A stretch of 64,000 nt of DNA from Nakamurella silvestris (lineage in GTDB: Bacteria > Actinomycetota > Actinomycetes > Mycobacteriales > Nakamurellaceae). Below the pieces are notes generated by a model. It searched no databases and was not told the origin of the DNA. It saw only the letters and a list, made by a program, of their open reading frames with translations. This document shows positions 28,841 through 37,460 of the stretch, piece by piece. Within the stretch, counting starts at the first letter, position 1; the number at the start of each line of letters is the position of its first letter. The stretch is taken from assembly GCA_003576535.1 (NCBI GenBank), contig QXCQ01000132.1, positions 130,280-194,279 of the forward strand, read 5' to 3'. The translations under genes and the position numbers were made by a program.

Positions 28841-29560
28841 CTAGGGTCCCGGTACGACATCGATGACGTCCCGGAGCCGGCCGATCATCGAGGCCAGCAT
28901 CTCACCCCGCCAGGATGGATTGCCCGTACCCGAGTGGAAGCGGTCGACGAAGGCGGTGCGGCAACCCCTTGCCGCCGCATCGGCCAGATCGGCGGTCCAA
29001 CGGTCGCCGACGGCGATCAGACGATCGGCCGGTCCGTCGATCTGCTGGAGCAACGTGTCGAGGATCCCGGGCATGGAACGGGGTTTGTCCGCGTCGGTGA
29101 TGACCAGGTCGACATGGGGGAGCAGTCCGATGCTCTCGAGCACCTCCCGGACCCCGGTGGCCGGCGCGTTGGTCGCGACCACGACACGGGCGCGCCCGTC
29201 GAGGTCGGCCAGCAACTCCGGCAGACCCTGCGCAGGGTCCAGGGCGAAGGCGTTCAGCGCCAGGTCCTCCCGGCTCCGGTGGTACGCCGCGGTCCGGGCC
29301 GGGGCCGGTACCCCGGCCGCTGCAGCCAGATTGCCGATCGCCTGGTACCCGTCCTCGGCGGACTGCAGGGTCAACGGGAAGGCACGCCGCCTGTCCGGCG
29401 ACCGCTCCTCGAGGAACTCCCGCATTCGGCCGATCAGTTCGGTCGCCGCCGCGCTGTCCAGATGCTCGCAGATGTGCCGGGCGTAGGAGTGGTACGGCAG
29501 GTCCCCGGTGTAGACGGTTCCGTCGAAGTCGAACAGCAGTGCAACGGTGGGTGCGGACAC
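28841..29560 (-). CDS. HAD-superfamily hydrolase
   Basis: 239 aa. Motif I with the nucleophile Asp is LLFDFDGTVYTG, motif II VVATNAP, motif III the Lys in DADKPRS, and motif IV GDRWTADLADAAARG. A helical C1 cap lies between motifs I and II (about 25-125). This is a small-molecule phosphatase or phosphonatase-type enzyme, substrate unknown. The GTG start at 29560 is supported by a TAGGCT -10 box 6 nt upstream, implying a leaderless mRNA. Confidence 0.9.
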   Translation of the reverse strand: MSAPTVALLFDFDGTVYTGDLPYHSYARHICEHLDSAAATELIGRMREFLEERSPDRRRAFPLTLQSAEDGYQAIGNLAAAAGVPAPARTAAYHRSREDLALNAFALDPAQGLPELLADLDGRARVVVATNAPATGVREVLESIGLLPHVDLVITDADKPRSMPGILDTLLQQIDGPADRLIAVGDRWTADLADAAARGCRTAFVDRFHSGTGNPSWRGEMLASMIGRLRDVIDVVPGP

Positions 29561-29566
29561 CGCATG

Positions 29567-29572
29567 AGCCTA
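29567..29572 (-). promoter_or_regulatory. -10 box for the leaderless HAD gene
   Basis: TAGGCT on the minus strand, 6 nt before the GTG start at 29560. No RBS is present. Confidence 0.5.
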
Positions 29573-29675
29573 TCGGGCACCGTTGCCGGGCATGCCGCGA
29601 CAGTCTGCGCAGTTTTTTTTGGCAGTGTTGACCAGGCACCTGACTTCGGAGAGTGACCAACACCGACCGCTCGGC

Positions 29676-30140
29676 CTAATGTAGGGGCGGTCGCGGATCC
29701 GGTCGTACCACGCGGGCGTCATGTGTCCGCTGCCAGATCCGACCCACCTGTCCAGAATCCGAACCGTAGACCGTCGCGATCTTTTCGCGTATTTCCACTG
29801 TTGGTGGGCGAGCGCCGCGTTCTATCGATCCGAGTGCTTGGTGGCTGATTCCGATCGCGGCCGCTGCGGCGGCCTGGGTCAAACCCATCCGATTTCGCAG
29901 GTCGCTGAGCAAAAGGTCACCCTCGGCCACCGGGGCCAGGTCCGCAACCACCATATTGAGTGATTGTGCCACTGCCATCAGCGCTTCCGGGCTCGGAGCC
30001 CGTCGCGACGACTCCCAGTGACCGATCGTGCTCGGGGACACGGAGGCCAACAGGCCGAGATCCTCGTGGGACAGGTTGGCCCTTCGGCGGGCATTCCGCA
30101 GATAGGAGGGGCGGAATCCTCGGACACTTCCGCGCGTCAT
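29676..30140 (-). CDS. transcriptional regulator with two tandem XRE helix-turn-helix domains
   Basis: 154 aa. The first HTH (about 12-65: RRRANLSHEDLGLLASVSPS, then TIGHWESSRRAPS) and the second (about 78-132: RNRMGLTQAAAAAAIGISHQ, then ALGSIERGARPPT) are both Cro/CI type, joined by a short linker. There is no separate ligand domain; the C-terminus is a basic ~20-residue tail. Most XRE regulators have one HTH and dimerise, so a duplicated HTH may bind as a pseudo-dimer. ATG at 30140 with GAAAGAA upstream. Target unknown; the long non-coding region just upstream is a candidate. Confidence 0.85.
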   Translation of the reverse strand: MTRGSVRGFRPSYLRNARRRANLSHEDLGLLASVSPSTIGHWESSRRAPSPEALMAVAQSLNMVVADLAPVAEGDLLLSDLRNRMGLTQAAAAAAIGISHQALGSIERGARPPTVEIREKIATVYGSDSGQVGRIWQRTHDARVVRPDPRPPLH

Positions 30141-30521
30141 TTACCGTTCTTTCTTCAGAGGCGTTAAAGGTTCGGCGACCATCATTGCTTATTCGATGTG
30201 AACGGCGAATGACGGAGGAACCTTTCGCGCCAGATGTAGGCGCGACGCGTAGGTTGCCGTGATTCTGCCGGCGGAGAATCGAAAACCCGCGATCCGTCCG
30301 CTACTGAGTGTAGTTGGCATTCGAGAAAAATCTGCCCCCTTCCGTACAGTTTCCTCGGCGATTGGGGTACCTTGCTCCATTAGGGAAACAAGTCTCGAAG
30401 AGTGAGCGGTTGGTTGCCGACAGCAATCGAGCCAGGGGTGGGGGATCCGAGTCGACGCGGCGCTGTGCCCTTGCAGGTTAGGGGTGGCGGCGCACCGATG
30501 CCGCTGCAGTAACACAGAAAT

Positions 30522-30555
30522 GGCCCGATCCGAGGCTGCAACCTCGGATCGGGCC
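30522..30555. terminator. isolated perfect hairpin
   Basis: Perfect 14-bp arms (GGCCCGATCCGAGG and complement) with a 6-nt loop, far from any gene end. It could end an unannotated transcript or act in the long leader of the gene at 31181. No U-tract follows. Confidence 0.5.
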
Positions 30556-30961
30556 CGTCACACGAACGGCCCTCAGACTAGGGAGCGACAGTTGAGCGCG
30601 ACACCATCTATTCTCTCACCCTACAACTCGAATGTCTCGGATTCCTGCACCCGAATGGGTGGAATCACGGTCCTTGTACCTCGCCTGCCCCGGCGTAAAT
30701 CAACCATCGACGTAAACAGATTACTGGCGGCCGAGGAAATAACCCGGACGAGGTATAAGCCGCACGGAGTCCTTTCGACGGACCGTGGTGGTCGGCGGTT
30801 CGTAGGCACGCTCCCTCGAATGTGTGCTGAATACCCGGCGGTAACCTGTCGGGCCCCCCATTCCGGCCCCGGCCATTGTTGGGCGGCTGCACCCGATGGA
30901 AGTAAGCAGCGGGCCATTTCCGTTTCATCGGCCAGGCCACCTGCCGCCCGCTCACTCGGCC

Positions 30962-31023
30962 GGATCAACGGCTGGATCAACGGCTGGATCAACGGCTGGA
31001 CCAACGGCAGCTGGACCGACGGC
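30962..31023. repeat. 12-bp tandem repeat
   Basis: Three perfect copies of GGATCAACGGCT followed by two decayed units. Lies in non-coding DNA about 160 bp upstream of the surface-protein start. Confidence 0.85.
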
Positions 31024-31180
31024 GGGTCCGCTCGTGAGGCCGAAGGCCGCTAGACGACAGCGAGAACCAGCGGGACGAGAGCCTCGCCGAGAACAACCGC
31101 CTTCCGCCGCGCGGAGGGCCTCCGGTGGTCAACGGTCGGACCGTGACTGCCCACATCAGGCCACACCAGGGAGCAAAAGC

Positions 31181-34100
31181 GTGAACAGCAACAGATCCTC
31201 AAGGCCCGGAGCCGGCCGGCTCCGGGAGCCCCGCCGACCCGCACGGTTCCTGCTGGCGTTCCTCGCCCTGGTCCTGGTGCTCGGCGGTGTCAGCGCGGTG
31301 GTGAACCCCGCCGTCGCCCGTGCCGACGGGCGAGCCGGTACCTGGGTCGACGGCACCGGTCTGTACGTCCTGTCGAATGCGGCGACGGGTGGTTCCGTCG
31401 AGGTGGCCTGTATCGACGCCGGTCGGTTGGCCCCGACGAACGCCGTCAACACCGTCAAGTCGTCACTGACCGCACCGAAGATGGCCTACCTGCTGTTCAA
31501 GTACACCCCTGGTGCCGACGCCACGACCCGGGCGGCCCTCGGTCACCTCGGCCACGTGTCGAAAGAGCTGCCGCACAACCACAAGACGACGCCGGCGGTC
31601 CCGTCGGCCCGGGTCGCCAAACGGGTCGACGAGCTCGTCGCCGAGGCGAACAAGTACGCCGGTCCCTACACCGTGACCTCGAAGGTGACCACCGTACCCA
31701 CGGCCACCAGCGCGCGTTCGACCGTCACGGTCACGGTGATCTCCAAGGCCGGTGTCGGGGTTCCCGGCGTGAAGGTGAGCTTCGCCCGCACCGGTGCCGC
31801 GACCGGCCTCGGCGCCTCCTCGGGCACCACCAACTCGGCAGGCCGGGCCACGGTCACCTACAACCTCGCCAACAAGGCGACCGGGGGCGTCAGGACCACA
31901 GCCCTCGGACTCGCCGGCACCGCCGTCACGGTCTACTCGGCCGCCACCCAGACCTCGGCGCACCAACGGGTCATCGGCAAGGGCGCGGCCACCTCGGTCG
32001 CCTCCTCCGCCCAGGCCACGCGCCCGGCGGTGCCGAACGGCTCGATCCGGGTCGGCAAGGTCTCCAAGACCGCCACGGCCACCTTCCTCGCGGGCGCCGT
32101 CATCGACATCCACCGGGGTTCGAGCACCGGCCCGATCGTCAAGACCGTCACCACCAAGGCCGCCGCCGGCGGCGTGGTCGTCAGTCTCCCGCCCGGGACC
32201 TATGTCGGGGTCGAGCGCAAGGCACCGACGAACTACCTGAAGGACGCACCCGCGGTGAAGGTCACCGTGACCAGCGGCACCACGAAGAACCTGACCCTGG
32301 CGAACAGTCCGAAGGGCAAGTTCTCGGTCGTCAAGGTCGACGCCCAGTCCCGTGCCCGGCTGGCCGGGGTGAAGTTCCGCGCCGAGTCGGGCGACACCAC
32401 CCTGGTCACCTTCACCACCGACGCCAACGGCGCCTACACCTCGCCCTTCCTGCCGCTGGCCGTGGGCAAGAAGGTTCGTATCGTCGAGATCGCCCCCAAG
32501 GCCGGCTACCAGCCCACCGCGCCGCGGACCGTGACCCTGACCAAGGACGGCCTCGGGGCCGGCCGGGTCGTCGTGGAGAACTCCAAGATCCCCCGTGGCC
32601 GGGTCTCGGTGGCGAAATCCGATGCCCGCACGGGTGCGGCACTGGCCGGCGCGAAGTTCAAGGTCGTCGCCCAGGGGGTGACGATCGCGACCGGCACCAC
32701 CGGCGCGGACGGCACCTGGACCAGCCCGTTGCTGACCACCACGCTGATCGGCGAGCGGGTGTCCGTCAGCGAGACCGCTGCGCCGGACGGATACCAGCTG
32801 GACCCGACACCGCACCAGGTCACGGTCACGGCAACCGGCACCGGCACCGCTCGGATCGCCATGACCAACATCGAGATCGCCCACACCAGGGGCATTCAGA
32901 TCCTGAAGACCGATGAGGTCACGGGTGCGTCCATCCCGGGTACCAGGTTCGGCCTCGAGGTGCGCAAGGGCGGAAAGGGCTCCTGGGCCAAGGTTTCCGG
33001 GGGAGTGACGGCCGGACTGCATGCCGGCGGCGTCTACACCACTGCCGCGACCGGCGCGATGTCCGGTCGGATCGCCGTCGACGGAGCGCTCAGCACACCG
33101 ATCCTGGAGGTGGGCGACGAGGTTCGCGCCACCGAGATCGCTGCTGCTCCGGGCTATCTCCTGTCCGTCCAGCCCGCGACCCGCAGCGTGGTCGGCACGG
33201 TCGGTGAGACCGACGAGCTGCGGATCACCGCGGTGAACGCGCCGAAACGCACGATCCAGGTGACGAAGCTGTCGGTGGCCGGCAAGACCCTGCCCGGTGC
33301 CGGTTTCGTCAGCTGCTACCAGGTCGGGGCAAGGGATCTCGCCGACGGTGAGCGAACGGCCCAGGTGCCCTGCGTCGTTCCGGCGGGTGCCGCACTGACC
33401 GACCAGGCCGGCGGGCGGCTGGACCTGACCGGCTGGTACTCCTTGGGCGCCCTGGCCGTCACCGATGCCCAGGGCCGGACAAGTACCGCCCCCTCGGACT
33501 GGGTCCGGGTCGGCGACAAGGTGCTGGTCGCGGAAACCCGCCCTCCCACCGGGTTCTCATTGTCCACGGTCGCCGCCGTCACCACGGTGACGGCCACCGG
33601 ATGGGACCCGGAGTGCAGCAACCGTCCCTCCCGTCCGGCCGGAACCGTCTTCACCGGCACGGTGATCGCCTGCTCGTTGGTGGATGATCCGAAGACCACG
33701 ATCAAGATCACCAAGTCGGTGGTTGACGCCGCGGGCAACCCGGCACCGTCGGTACTGCCTTCCGGTGCGCGCTACCGGATCACCGACGCCAAGGGAAACC
33801 TGTTGGCGCAGACCGGTCCCACCGGTCAGGACGGCACGATCACCCTGGAACTCGAGGGCCTGGTCGACGGGCAGGTGCTGACCTTCACCGAGTTCGACTC
33901 CCCGCGTGGGGCGGCCCTGGACACCAGGCCGTTCACCGGGAAGATCGTGGCCACCCCCGCCGGCCTGCTGGCCGTCTCGGTCGCCCAGGTCGATCCGGTA
34001 CTGGCCATCGGCACCACGGCGACCGATCAGGCCAGTGGTGGGAAGACGGTGCAACCCGGGGCGAAGATCCGGGACGTCGTGGCCTACTCGGGTCTCGTCC

Positions 34101-35782
34101 CGGGCAAGACCTACACCCTGCGGGCGACCCTGCAACGACTGGACGCCCAGGGGACGGTGACGCCGGTCGGGATCACCGGGGCCACCGAGTTCGTCCCGCA
34201 GACCTCCGACGGGACGGTGGATGTGGTGCTCACCCTTCCGACGACCATCGACCCGGGCGTGTTCGTGGTGTTCGAGCGGCTGCTGCTGGACGGCATCGTC
34301 ATCGCCACCCATGAGAAACCGGACTCGGCCGAACAGACCGTCTACCTCCCGGGTGTCGGAACGACTGCGATCGGTCCCGACGGCGACAAGTTCGTCCTGC
34401 CCGGTGGCACGATCACCGACACCATCGCCTACTCCGGCCTGGTGCCGGGGGTGGCGCACACGGCCGTCGGCGAGCTCATGACCGTCACCGGCGGTGTGGC
34501 CACCTCGACCGGCATCGTGGCCCAGATCGTGTTCACGCCGCGCACCTCCTTCGGCACCGTCAAGGTGACCTTCACCCTCCCACCGGATTTCGCACCCGGA
34601 CGGCAGCTGGTCGTCTTCGAGGATCTCAAGGTGGCCGGGAAGGTGATCGCCGCCCACCGCGACGCGACCGACGAAGGCCAGACCGTCTACGTGCCGGACG
34701 TCCGGACGACGGCCACCGACCAGAGCGACGGCGACAAGTCCGTCCTGCCCGGTGGCACCGTGGTCGACAAGATCACCTACTCCGGCCTGCAGGCGGGCAA
34801 GACCTACACCCTGCGGGGGGAGCTGATGGAGATCGTCGGCAACACGGCCACCGCCACCGGCATCATCGGCACGGCGACCTTCGTCGCGGCGGCCCCCTCC
34901 GGGTCCGTCGACGTCCTCTTCAAGATCCCGCTCACCTTCCAGCCGGGTCGGACCCTGGTCGCCTTCGAGACCCTCTCCTACCTCGGCCGGCAGATCGCCA
35001 TCCATGCCGACCCCAAGGATCTCGACCAGACCGTCTACGTGCCGAAGGTGGCAACCTCGGCGGTCGACCAGTCCGACGGGGACAAGTACCTGGCTCCGGG
35101 TGGCACGGTGGTCGACACGATCACCTACAGCGGCCTCGTGCCCGGTGTGAAGACCACCGCCACCGGTGAGCTGATGCTGGTCGTCAACGGTAAGGCCACC
35201 GGGACCGGGATCACCGGCAGCACCGTGTTCACCCCGGCCACCTCGGCGGGTTCGGTGAAGGTCACCTTCCGGATCCCCGACGACTTCGTCCCCGGCAAGA
35301 CCCTGGTGGTGTTCGAGGAGCTGACGGTGGCCGGCCGGTTCGTGGCCGAGCACCGTGACGCCACCGACGAGGGACAGACGGTGTACCTGCCGAAGATCGG
35401 CACCAACGCCACCGACCAGGCCGACGGGGACAAACTGGTCCTGCCGGGCGGGACGGTGGTCGACACGGTCGACTACTCCGGCCTCGTCCCGGGGCAGCAG
35501 TACACGGTCAGTGGTGAGCTGATGTCCAAGGTCATCACGGTGGTCGCGGGCAAGACGGTCACCGTCGCGGTCGGGACCGGCATCCTCGGTTCGACCACCT
35601 TCACCGCAACTGCTGCCTCGGGAAGCGTCAAGGTGGCCTTCAGGCTGCCGACGACCATCGTCCCGGGCAACTTCGTGGTCTACGAGGATCTTCTGGTCAA
35701 GGGCAAGGTGATCGCCTCCCACCGGGTCGCCGACAGCGTCGAGCAGTCGATGAAGGTGATTCCCACGAAGCCCTCGGGCTGA
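31181..35782 (+). CDS. giant secreted SpaA/VaFE isopeptide-repeat adhesin-like protein
   Basis: 1533 aa from GTG 31181, RBS AGGGAG 7 nt upstream. Signal peptide (Arg-rich lead, then FLLAFLALVLVLGGVSAVV, cut near residue 48). Residues ~50-285 form an N-terminal module with one Cys (VACIDAG). Six SpaA-like domains follow (starting near 286, 378, 471, 570, 688, 839), each with a strand-1 Lys and, in most, a late ExxxPxGY-type Glu suited to isopeptide bonds. Then come five VaFE repeats of ~115 residues (from about 940, 1059, 1173, 1289, 1404), each with TTATDQ..GDK, YSGL.PG and VVFE motifs. Such proteins form stalks on the actinobacterial surface. Oddly, the chain stops 8 residues after the last repeat: there is no LPxTG motif, membrane helix or basic tail, so wall anchoring is unexplained. 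Confidence 0.9.
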   Translation: MNSNRSSRPGAGRLREPRRPARFLLAFLALVLVLGGVSAVVNPAVARADGRAGTWVDGTGLYVLSNAATGGSVEVACIDAGRLAPTNAVNTVKSSLTAPKMAYLLFKYTPGADATTRAALGHLGHVSKELPHNHKTTPAVPSARVAKRVDELVAEANKYAGPYTVTSKVTTVPTATSARSTVTVTVISKAGVGVPGVKVSFARTGAATGLGASSGTTNSAGRATVTYNLANKATGGVRTTALGLAGTAVTVYSAATQTSAHQRVIGKGAATSVASSAQATRPAVPNGSIRVGKVSKTATATFLAGAVIDIHRGSSTGPIVKTVTTKAAAGGVVVSLPPGTYVGVERKAPTNYLKDAPAVKVTVTSGTTKNLTLANSPKGKFSVVKVDAQSRARLAGVKFRAESGDTTLVTFTTDANGAYTSPFLPLAVGKKVRIVEIAPKAGYQPTAPRTVTLTKDGLGAGRVVVENSKIPRGRVSVAKSDARTGAALAGAKFKVVAQGVTIATGTTGADGTWTSPLLTTTLIGERVSVSETAAPDGYQLDPTPHQVTVTATGTGTARIAMTNIEIAHTRGIQILKTDEVTGASIPGTRFGLEVRKGGKGSWAKVSGGVTAGLHAGGVYTTAATGAMSGRIAVDGALSTPILEVGDEVRATEIAAAPGYLLSVQPATRSVVGTVGETDELRITAVNAPKRTIQVTKLSVAGKTLPGAGFVSCYQVGARDLADGERTAQVPCVVPAGAALTDQAGGRLDLTGWYSLGALAVTDAQGRTSTAPSDWVRVGDKVLVAETRPPTGFSLSTVAAVTTVTATGWDPECSNRPSRPAGTVFTGTVIACSLVDDPKTTIKITKSVVDAAGNPAPSVLPSGARYRITDAKGNLLAQTGPTGQDGTITLELEGLVDGQVLTFTEFDSPRGAALDTRPFTGKIVATPAGLLAVSVAQVDPVLAIGTTATDQASGGKTVQPGAKIRDVVAYSGLVPGKTYTLRATLQRLDAQGTVTPVGITGATEFVPQTSDGTVDVVLTLPTTIDPGVFVVFERLLLDGIVIATHEKPDSAEQTVYLPGVGTTAIGPDGDKFVLPGGTITDTIAYSGLVPGVAHTAVGELMTVTGGVATSTGIVAQIVFTPRTSFGTVKVTFTLPPDFAPGRQLVVFEDLKVAGKVIAAHRDATDEGQTVYVPDVRTTATDQSDGDKSVLPGGTVVDKITYSGLQAGKTYTLRGELMEIVGNTATATGIIGTATFVAAAPSGSVDVLFKIPLTFQPGRTLVAFETLSYLGRQIAIHADPKDLDQTVYVPKVATSAVDQSDGDKYLAPGGTVVDTITYSGLVPGVKTTATGELMLVVNGKATGTGITGSTVFTPATSAGSVKVTFRIPDDFVPGKTLVVFEELTVAGRFVAEHRDATDEGQTVYLPKIGTNATDQADGDKLVLPGGTVVDTVDYSGLVPGQQYTVSGELMSKVITVVAGKTVTVAVGTGILGSTTFTATAASGSVKVAFRLPTTIVPGNFVVYEDLLVKGKVIASHRVADSVEQSMKVIPTKPSG

Positions 35783-35837
35783 TCGTTGGCCCCGGCGGTG
35801 CCGGCGGCGGCTCGACCGCCGTCGGCACCGCCCGGCG

Positions 35838-35843
35838 TAATCT
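35838..35843 (+). promoter_or_regulatory. -10 box for a leaderless membrane-protein gene
   Basis: TAATCT with 7 nt to GTG 35851. The same hexamer precedes the RNB nuclease gene at 44501. Confidence 0.5.
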
Positions 35844-35850
35844 CGTGCAG

Positions 35851-36450
35851 GTGTCTGCGCGCCCACGTTCCCGTCCACCCCTTGATCAGTTCGACCGTCG
35901 GCGGGTGGGGGCGGGCTTTCTCGCCGCCGCAGCGGCACTGTTGGTGACCGCCGCCGGGTTCGTGCCCTGGTTGAAGATCGTCGACCCGACCGGCACCGTC
36001 TCGGTGTCGGGGTGGGGGCAGCTCAGCGGTGACACCCAGCTCACCGGGACCAACATCAACGATCTCTTCGGTGAGCTCGGGGCCTCTGTCACCTACCGCC
36101 CGGCGCAGTTCGTGAGTGTGGTGGCCGGGTTCGCGTTGATCGCCGGCCTGGTCCTGGCGGCGCGGGTGTCCCGGCCCGCCGGTGCGGTGCTGGCCCTGGT
36201 GGGCCTCTACGCGGTGGTCTGGGGGACGATCCGGCTCTTCAGTCTCGGCGCGGCCGCCGATGTCCTGGTCGGGGACCCGGCCGATGCCGCCGCGGACGCG
36301 GCAGCGGCCGATCAGACCGGTTCGGCCGTCACCGGGACCGCGAGCGCCGGGGTCGGGCCGTGGCTGACCCTGTCCGGCGGGCTGGTGCTCACGGCCGTGG
36401 CCGCTGCGCTGTTCCTCGGGTGGCTCGGTCATCGGCAGGAACGGGCCTGA
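35851..36450 (+). CDS. four-helix membrane protein of unknown function
   Basis: 199 aa. GTG 35851 is chosen because it lies 7 nt after a TAATCT box; GTG 35845 is also in frame. Four hydrophobic segments: about 24-42 (AAAAALLVTAAGFVPWL), 87-107, 112-130 (AVLALVGLYAVVWGTI) and 170-190 (LTLSGGLVLTAVAAALFLGW). An extracytoplasmic loop (about 45-85) and an Ala/Asp-rich loop (140-165) separate them. The layout is reminiscent of small Trp-containing actinobacterial membrane proteins, but I do not recognise a family. It follows the giant surface protein by 68 nt; a role in its export is possible but unsupported. Confidence 0.75.
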   Translation: MSARPRSRPPLDQFDRRRVGAGFLAAAAALLVTAAGFVPWLKIVDPTGTVSVSGWGQLSGDTQLTGTNINDLFGELGASVTYRPAQFVSVVAGFALIAGLVLAARVSRPAGAVLALVGLYAVVWGTIRLFSLGAAADVLVGDPADAAADAAAADQTGSAVTGTASAGVGPWLTLSGGLVLTAVAAALFLGWLGHRQERA

Positions 36451-36458
36451 GTCCGACG

Positions 36459-36518
36459 CCTTGCGGTGGGACATGCGCAGGTGTGAACGCTCTCACCTGC
36501 GCATATCCCACCGCAAGG
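36459..36518. repeat. palindrome family D, copy 1
   Basis: Inverted repeat with 25-bp arms and one mismatch: CCTTGCGGTGGGACATGCGC opening, loop TGAACGCTCT. It lies between the converging stops of the membrane protein and the LLM oxidoreductase. A second copy, inverted, follows rnpB (43932-43982) and even its loop (TGAACGCTC on the reverse strand) is conserved. Confidence 0.88.
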
Positions 36519-36526
36519 TGGGGAAA

Positions 36527-37399
36527 TCACACCGCGACGGTCCCGTCGGCCCGGATCAACCCGCCGACCTGCTCGAGGACCTCCTCGCGGCCGGCGTACT
36601 CACCGGACGGGCGCGGCCAGTGGATGATCGCATCGGTGAATCCGAGGGCGGCGGCCCGGCCGACCGCGTCGGTGAAACAGTCCACCGAGGAGAGGGAGAA
36701 CACCGGGGCCGAATCCAGACTCATGTACCGGGCAACCGGTGCGTCCCCGACGATCGAGTCGAACTTCCGGGTCAGTCCGGCCAGGCCTTCCCAGTACTGG
36801 TCGACGGTGTCGCCGGGGGCACCGAACCCGGTGGTGATCCACCCGTCGTACCCGGCGGCGATCCTCATCATCCGAGGCCCGTTGGCGGCGACCGCGATCG
36901 GCAGCCGGGGACGCTGCACACACCCCGGGATCATCCGGGCGTCGACGGCGGTGTAGTGCTCACCGCGCCAGGTGGTGCTGTCCTGGGTGAGCAGCGTGTC
37001 GGTGAGGGTCAGGAACTCCTCGAGACGGTCCACCCGCTGTTTGCCGGTCAGCTCGTCCTCGCCGAAAACCGCGGAGTCCCAACCGGTACCACCGGCGCCG
37101 ATCCCGGCGATGATCCGGCCGTCGGAGAGATCGTCCAAGGTCATCAGGTCCTTGGCCAGGGTCACCGGGTGGCGGAAATTGGGGGAGGTGACGAAGGTGC
37201 CCAGACGCAGGGTCGTTGTCGCCAGAGCCGCGTTGGCCAGGAAGGGCACGGTGGCATGCCACGGCTCGTCGGCCAGGGTCCGCCAGGCCAGGTGGTCGTA
37301 GGTCCACCCGTGGGCGAAACCCATGTCCTCCACATGTTTCCAGCGGGCGGCGGCCTCGCGGTGGGAGAACTGGGGAAGGATGACGACGCCGATTCTCAT
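36527..37399 (-). CDS. LLM-class (luciferase-like, probably F420-dependent) oxidoreductase
   Basis: 290 aa TIM-barrel protein: RIGVVILPQFSHREAAARW start, AWRTLADEPWHATVPFLANA, LRLGTFVTSPNFRHP, AKDLMTLDDLSDGRIIAGIGAG and a C-terminal FTDAIIHWPRPSGEY. These match bacterial luciferase-like monooxygenases, and the sequence type in actinobacteria usually binds coenzyme F420 rather than FMN; cofactor is inferred. ATG 37399 is supported by a TAGACT -10 box 6 nt upstream (leaderless). Substrate unknown. It has its own promoter although it lies just downstream of def. Confidence 0.88.
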   Translation of the reverse strand: MRIGVVILPQFSHREAAARWKHVEDMGFAHGWTYDHLAWRTLADEPWHATVPFLANAALATTTLRLGTFVTSPNFRHPVTLAKDLMTLDDLSDGRIIAGIGAGGTGWDSAVFGEDELTGKQRVDRLEEFLTLTDTLLTQDSTTWRGEHYTAVDARMIPGCVQRPRLPIAVAANGPRMMRIAAGYDGWITTGFGAPGDTVDQYWEGLAGLTRKFDSIVGDAPVARYMSLDSAPVFSLSSVDCFTDAVGRAAALGFTDAIIHWPRPSGEYAGREEVLEQVGGLIRADGTVAV

Positions 37400-37405
37400 A
37401 CGGTG

Positions 37406-37411
37406 AGTCTA
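37406..37411 (-). promoter_or_regulatory. -10 box for the leaderless LLM gene
   Basis: TAGACT on the minus strand, 6 nt before ATG 37399. Confidence 0.5.
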
Positions 37412-37460
37412 GGGGGCGGGGTCGGCGGGGTGTGTCCCTCGGTACCTCGCCCGGGCCGCG

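Larger units (their letters stand above)
30141..31180. other. one-kilobase region without a convincing gene
   Basis: Between the divergent double-HTH regulator and the giant surface-protein gene. The first ~650 bp are visibly richer in A+T than the flanks. It contains a perfect 14-bp hairpin (30522-30555), a 12-bp tandem repeat (30962-31023) and, at the end, the RBS of the surface-protein gene. Open frames here have poor composition (Arg/Ser/Pro-rich, no family resemblance) and no RBS. It may hold promoters, a long leader or a small RNA. Confidence 0.6.

Noticed and set aside
29608..29664. T-run followed by GTGTTG/CAACAC arms near the HAD gene
   Set aside because: Only 6-bp arms and the T-run is on the wrong side for a terminator of either neighbouring gene.
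30484..31053. Open frames in the long gap (both strands)
   Set aside because: Biased composition, tandem repeat translated as WING or STAG units, no RBS and no family resemblance.
30896..31180. Upstream extension of the stalk protein start
   Set aside because: It would place 95 odd residues before a typical signal peptide; GTG 31181 has an RBS and correct signal-peptide layout.
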